In this document: positions 48,624-54,932 of the stretch, piece after piece
Layout of the letters: each line of letters opens with the position of its first letter
Numbering within the stretch: position 1 is the first letter of the stretch
NCBI GenBank assembly: GCA_028293285.1
Contig: JAQGPC010000153.1
Coordinates: 1-54,932, forward strand
Length of the DNA stretch: 54,932 bases
From: Pedosphaera sp.
GTDB lineage: Bacteria; Verrucomicrobiota; Verrucomicrobiia; Limisphaerales; Pedosphaeraceae
Direction: 5' to 3'
Position numbers and translations under genes: made by a program
Notes under the pieces: generated by a model
The model's input: the letters and a program-made list of their open reading frames with translations, nothing else
What the model was told of the DNA's origin: nothing
The model's database searches: none

Positions 48624-50069
48624 ATGAGACTTTTTGAGATCTTGCTTCTGCTGATTAACGTGCCGGCGCTTGGCTGGAGCATGCTATCACGATGGCCAAA
48701 GCCAAAGTGGCTACTCTTTTTCTCCTTTCTCGCCATACCATTTTTTATATTGCACTTATGTCTGGAAAAAAGCCGCTGGCAAATGACTCCTGCCTATCTG
48801 GTTATTGTAATTTTGTTGATCGTTCATTTTAAGCTTCTGACCCGATCAACCATCAATGGTTTCAAGAGTTGGCGAATGATTTTGGTGGACCTAGTCGGAC
48901 TTGCATTGCTCGTTTGCGCGGCCATGCTGTCTTTTGTCTTTCCAGTATTCAAATTCCCCGCACCGACTGGGCCTTATTTGGTCGGGACAGTCACATTGCA
49001 TCTCACAGACAATTCTCGCTCGGAAACATTTTCTAAAAACCCCAAGGATCGAAGAGAGTTAATGGTCCAACTTTGGTATCCGGTTGAGCCATCGTGCCAT
49101 GGTAAGCCAGAACACTACCTTGCCAATCTGGGTGACGCTGAGGCAGCCAGGCGACAGGCTTATGGCTTGCGGTTCTCTCAACTTAATCTGGTTGAAACCC
49201 ACTCTATTCCTGATGCCGCCCTCTCTCCACAGCAACCTGATTATCCTATTTTAATTTTTTCGCCATCATGGGGAGGATCACGAAATCAAAATACGTACCA
49301 AGCTGAAGAATTGGCCAGTCACGGTTTTATTGTGGCTGGAATCGATCATACCTATTGTACTGGAGTCACTGTCATGCCCGGTGGTCGAATTATTTTTTCC
49401 GGTCCGGAGTTGGATGTTGATTTTTCGAGTGACGAAGGAGTTCAACGCTATCTCCACATTGCTCCCATACAGGCGCGACTCCGGGCACAGGACGCCATTT
49501 TCGTGCTCAACCAACTTGCGGAACTGAATGTGCACGACGTTACCGGACGTTTTATTCACCGGTTAGATTTAAAACGTGTCGGCATTTTTGGCCATTCGTT
49601 CGGCGGCACTGTCGCCGCGGAAGCCTGCCTGCTTGATAATCGTTTTAAGGCTGGCATGAACATGGATGGAATGATTTTTGGCGATGCAGTTGAGCAACGT
49701 GTGAAGCAGCCTTTTCTGTTCATGAGCAGCGATGAAGTTCGCCCCTCGGCGGAAGAAATTGCTCACTCCAGTTATGCAAAGCTCGATGACCGAAGTTTCA
49801 AAGTGCAGGATGCTTTTTTTCGACTTAATGGCGGTTACAATCTTATCATCAAAAAAGCGAAGCACTCGAATTTTTCTGATACTGCCTTATTTTCTCCATT
49901 GTCCCGCTTCACCGATGCGGGAACCATTAGTGCCTATCGTTGCGCGCGTATTGTTGATGACTACACGCTGGCTTTTTTTGAGAAGTATTTGAACAAGGCA
50001 CCTTCCCCATTGTTCGATCTCCCTTCACAATCATACTCCGAAATCACCCTGGAAAAATACGGCAAATAA
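48624..50069 (+). CDS. Membrane-anchored PAF-acetylhydrolase-like alpha/beta hydrolase
   Basis: A 481-residue protein. The first ~110 residues contain four hydrophobic helices ('ILLLINVPALGWSML', 'WLLFFSFLAIPFFILHLCL', 'AYLVIVILLIVHFKLL', 'ILVDLVGLALLVCAAML'). The hydrolase part follows: 'ELMVQLWYPVEPSC', 'YPILIFSPSWGGSRNQNTYQAEELASHGFIVAGIDHTY', the nucleophile elbow GHSFGG (Ser near residue 324), and 'KAKHSNFSD' with the catalytic His. This resembles the platelet-activating-factor acetylhydrolase (isoform II) family and related poly(ethylene terephthalate)-type hydrolases. The natural ester substrate is unknown. Confidence 0.85.
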   Translation: MRLFEILLLLINVPALGWSMLSRWPKPKWLLFFSFLAIPFFILHLCLEKSRWQMTPAYLVIVILLIVHFKLLTRSTINGFKSWRMILVDLVGLALLVCAAMLSFVFPVFKFPAPTGPYLVGTVTLHLTDNSRSETFSKNPKDRRELMVQLWYPVEPSCHGKPEHYLANLGDAEAARRQAYGLRFSQLNLVETHSIPDAALSPQQPDYPILIFSPSWGGSRNQNTYQAEELASHGFIVAGIDHTYCTGVTVMPGGRIIFSGPELDVDFSSDEGVQRYLHIAPIQARLRAQDAIFVLNQLAELNVHDVTGRFIHRLDLKRVGIFGHSFGGTVAAEACLLDNRFKAGMNMDGMIFGDAVEQRVKQPFLFMSSDEVRPSAEEIAHSSYAKLDDRSFKVQDAFFRLNGGYNLIIKKAKHSNFSDTALFSPLSRFTDAGTISAYRCARIVDDYTLAFFEKYLNKAPSPLFDLPSQSYSEITLEKYGK

Positions 50070-50071
50070 AT

Positions 50072-52720
50072 TTAACGAGTCACTGATCGATAAAAGCGGC
50101 GGTTCAAATTGGTCGATTGGTCGGTGTATTGGATGATACCGGTGGCATTGGTCAAAGTCACTAAAGGCGTCCAAAGGGCGAGATTGGTTGAAGTATCGAT
50201 GCCAAAGCTTCCGGTTTTCCCTTGAATCGTTAACTGGGCGTGCCCGCCCACTTCTTTAATGTTGGTAACCTGGATGGTTTTGCACATGCCTCCAGAGCCT
50301 GCATTATATATACCCTGTATCTCTGTCGCGCTCAGGACGCGATTGTAAATAGTCACTTCATCCACCCCGCCCTTGAAATAGCCATAGGGACCGCTCATGT
50401 CGCCGCTCGGATGGACTACATTAGTGCTGGTCAAACCCGTGCGTTTCAAAACTCCATTCACATATAAAAGCGGTTGGTTGTTTGCATAGACAACTGCAAT
50501 ATGTGTCCAGTTGGTTACCGTTGCGTTCCAAACCAACAGAGATGGCAAATAACCGCTTGTATGTTCGAAAACACTGATGCCATTTGTGCCGACCGAAATG
50601 CCCACGCCAGCATGCCCGGCACCATAATTGATTGCCCCCAGCGTGGGATAAATCACATAACGCTGGCCGCTTGTGCCGGTAATTCCACTATTCGTTTCAA
50701 CTGTCGAAGCTCGCGAAGCCAGAGGATTGGCCCAGAATTGCATCGTAAAATTGTTTGTTACCGAGGCAAAAACAGCTCCAACTGACATCGTATTTATTTG
50801 GCCGTCAAAACTAAACGCCAATCCCACTTCGCCGCTGGTAAAGGTTGTGCCACCTAGAATTATCCCATGATTGGCGCCTTGGATGTCGTTGGCGTTGCTG
50901 TCGCCCGGCCACCAATTTACCAAGCCCGACGGTCCAGGCAGGCAACTCAGGGAACCTCCGTTTACATCAAGCGTAAAAAATGCGCCCTGGCTCGGATTGA
51001 AATATGTCCCGCTTCCTGACGTTTCCAGTTTTACCGCACGCACCATGTAAGTGTAACTGCCGGACAAAGCACTCGTGTCTGTGTAACTCGTGTTTGTCAG
51101 GAGCGAGCTGGTCAAGCGTGTAAAGGGGCCAGTCGCGTTTGGAGAACGATAGACATGATAACCCTGTACTGTATCGGCGGAAGACGTCCAACTCAAAATC
51201 ACGCCACTAGTGCTGGTGCCTGTCACCGATGTGGGTGGTTTCACCGGGTGCATTCGTAATGTAGGATCACCCATCAATGCCATATGGACCATGTGTGCAG
51301 AAGAGTTGACAAAACTTTTATATAATCCAGGCACAGTATTATTCTGGCTGATTAAGGTGCTGTAACCAATGGTTTGCCCCAAAGCCATGGGATGAAAAGC
51401 CCAATGAGGAAAACCAGCCCAAGTGCAGGTCAGCCCATAAGTCGTCGAAGCCAGCGGAGCGCGCAAAAAATCATCCGTCTGGTCCCAATCACCAAAATAG
51501 CTGCCGAAGAGCATGGTAAAAACTGTTCTGACATCCGTACTGGCAAAGTCGCCAGTATTGCCTATTCCCTGGGCGAAATCCGGGCCACCCGGGCCACATC
51601 CGTAAGACCAAAGGTAATCCTGTGAACCAAGTGTTGAAAAATATTGGCCGGCTGAAATTATCGTTGGTGCAGCCGGGCCAAACAAAGGCGCAAAATTCCG
51701 CCAGGCGCTGGCTGCGGGCGATTCACCATCTAATTCGCCAAAATTATCACACAACAACCCGCGTCTTTGCACGCTCAGGTTTCCCAGCCGAAAATTGTGA
51801 TCTTTGTTTAAATACTGACGTAACAAATCAACGTCTGTTTTGGGAAGAAATGCTGGCAGATCGTACAAATCAACCCGGCCGACTTGCAGTTCCACATTGG
51901 AGGGAAGCACCGAGTGATCAAACTTCCCATCCCCGGGAATGTTGAAATTCCGGCTATCTTGCGCGTTGGAATCGTTCGCCGATGAATCAGTCCACGTGCT
52001 ATTCATCTCACCATAATACGCGTCTGCCGGCCAGGCTCCTTTATGATCACTATGGCCATCGGGATTGAGATCACCCGAATATGGAACCGGCACATGGCCA
52101 AATAGAAACACCGCCTTTACGTTGGGGTCTGCATTATAATCCACCTGAATCAGCGCCTTCACGCTCACCACGCTGGCCGAAGGGCTCACGTCATGACGCA
52201 ATACAGTCCAACCATCACCCACCAGATCTTGCTGCAACCGGGTTAACTCACTCGACAGGCTTGTGGAATGCGAGTTATCCACAATAAGAATCACTTTACC
52301 CCGGTCCTCGGTCAAAGCTGATTGAATGCCCGCATAAATATAGCCGTAGGCTATCTTCCATTCGGAAGCGTTTCCATTTGGATAGGGAAAATAGTCGGTC
52401 GGTTCTTCAATTTGATACTCGTAAGCATTCCCTACGATTACGTTCGTATCAACATAACTTGTAGCATTGGCCGGTAATACTGCAATGGCATTGCCCCAGG
52501 AAGTATCGGTTATGGTTTTTCGATAAATATTAAATGCCCGCGCATCAATATCAGCAGGCCAACTCAAAATAATCTTTGGTGGTGTGACTTGGACTTGCGC
52601 GCTCGTAGGCACAACATAATCCACCGGGTCCAGTGCCCATAATTTGCCCCCGGTGAATCCAAGTACAAGCACGCCAAGCAAAAATCTGACGAGCAATTGA
52701 CGAGTGTGACATGCCAGCAT
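50072..52720 (-). CDS. Large secreted multidomain protein (FnIII, C25-like region, LamG)
   Basis: About 882 residues from Met 52720, where a signal peptide begins ('LLVRFLLGVLVLGFTGGKLWA'). A longer frame to 52825 overlaps the NRPS gene and would hide the signal. In order: FnIII-like ('ILSWPADIDARAFNIYRK'); a ~400-residue region with 'KVILIVDNSHSTSLSSELTRLQQDLVGDGWTVLRHD' and 'VKAVFLFGHVPVPYSGD' that recalls the caspase-like C25 peptidase fold; a second FnIII ('GVILSWTSSADTVQGYHVYRSPN'); a LamG/Concanavalin-like domain ('GLVNWWPGDSNANDIQG'); and the shared C-terminal module ('..RRFYRSVTR'). The C25 catalytic Cys could not be located, so peptidase activity is unproven. It starts 22 bases after the NRPS stop. 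Confidence 0.7.
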   Translation of the reverse strand: MLACHTRQLLVRFLLGVLVLGFTGGKLWALDPVDYVVPTSAQVQVTPPKIILSWPADIDARAFNIYRKTITDTSWGNAIAVLPANATSYVDTNVIVGNAYEYQIEEPTDYFPYPNGNASEWKIAYGYIYAGIQSALTEDRGKVILIVDNSHSTSLSSELTRLQQDLVGDGWTVLRHDVSPSASVVSVKALIQVDYNADPNVKAVFLFGHVPVPYSGDLNPDGHSDHKGAWPADAYYGEMNSTWTDSSANDSNAQDSRNFNIPGDGKFDHSVLPSNVELQVGRVDLYDLPAFLPKTDVDLLRQYLNKDHNFRLGNLSVQRRGLLCDNFGELDGESPAASAWRNFAPLFGPAAPTIISAGQYFSTLGSQDYLWSYGCGPGGPDFAQGIGNTGDFASTDVRTVFTMLFGSYFGDWDQTDDFLRAPLASTTYGLTCTWAGFPHWAFHPMALGQTIGYSTLISQNNTVPGLYKSFVNSSAHMVHMALMGDPTLRMHPVKPPTSVTGTSTSGVILSWTSSADTVQGYHVYRSPNATGPFTRLTSSLLTNTSYTDTSALSGSYTYMVRAVKLETSGSGTYFNPSQGAFFTLDVNGGSLSCLPGPSGLVNWWPGDSNANDIQGANHGIILGGTTFTSGEVGLAFSFDGQINTMSVGAVFASVTNNFTMQFWANPLASRASTVETNSGITGTSGQRYVIYPTLGAINYGAGHAGVGISVGTNGISVFEHTSGYLPSLLVWNATVTNWTHIAVVYANNQPLLYVNGVLKRTGLTSTNVVHPSGDMSGPYGYFKGGVDEVTIYNRVLSATEIQGIYNAGSGGMCKTIQVTNIKEVGGHAQLTIQGKTGSFGIDTSTNLALWTPLVTLTNATGIIQYTDQSTNLNRRFYRSVTR

Positions 52721-52742
52721 AGTTAATTGCCCCTTTAATTCC

Positions 52743-54932
<2,190 letters not shown>

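Overview
The window looks like chromosome of a free-living member of the Verrucomicrobiota, most likely a Pedosphaera-like (Limisphaerales) bacterium. This is inferred from gene style, not from a marker-gene search. The clues are large secreted proteins that share a C-terminal module ending in a '..RYYR/FYR' pattern, a pseudopilin with an 'H..G....FVDG' tail, many single-receiver regulators, dispersed palindromic repeats, and moderate GC. There is no phage, plasmid or CRISPR region. Protein functions come from motifs read by eye; no database search was possible.

Layout. 1-4.8 kb: the end of a Uma2-type nuclease gene, then smc and an HD-domain protein on the minus strand. 5-6.9 kb: a secreted seven-repeat FG-GAP propeller. 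6.9-14.1 kb: a complete phosphate regulon on the minus strand (pstS-pstC-pstA-pstB-phoU, an extra receiver-only regulator, phoB, phoR). Three separate PhoB-box arrays with 11-bp spacing lie before pstS, before the extra receiver gene and before phoB. 14.2-20 kb: a quinone oxidoreductase, a GHL10 glycoside hydrolase, a lipoprotein, the RNase P RNA gene (rnpB), a four-helix-bundle gene framed by inverted repeats, and a zinc-ribbon coiled-coil protein. 20-27 kb: a DegP-type protease, a 21-bp palindromic repeat array, a tandem gene duplication with one frameshifted copy, MITE-like repeats, and a propeller/cytochrome c protein whose 3' end is frameshifted.

27.4-32.7 kb (plus strand): phosphotransacetylase, its usually fused BioD-like/DRTGG partner as a separate gene, hisC, argA and an L,D-transpeptidase. 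32.9-37.3 kb: a group of exported proteins (CxxC protein, pseudopilin, His-rich secreted protein, outer-membrane barrel) that may handle metal, facing a tyrosine-phosphatase/c-haem fusion. 37.6-44.45 kb: one long plus-strand array led by an ArsR repressor with a palindromic operator. It encodes five SRPBCC proteins, two VOC proteins, a DUF1801 protein, a BNR-repeat protein overlapping a MoaD-like gene, a DoxX membrane protein and a DUF1428 protein.

44.45-45.4 kb is non-coding and full of decayed direct repeats. Then come proA, an ATP-grasp-like protein, and initiator tRNA-Met followed by a tiny element: a GIY-YIG nuclease gene bounded by a duplicate of the tRNA 3' half plus its terminator. 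48.6-54.9 kb holds a PAF-acetylhydrolase-like membrane protein, a 900-residue secreted multidomain protein and the C-terminal end of an NRPS (adenylation-carrier-thioesterase) running off the window.

The most rewarding items are the tRNA/GIY-YIG element, the ArsR-SRPBCC operon with its operator, the phosphatase-haem fusion, the triple Pho boxes with a duplicated receiver, and the 21-bp palindromic array.
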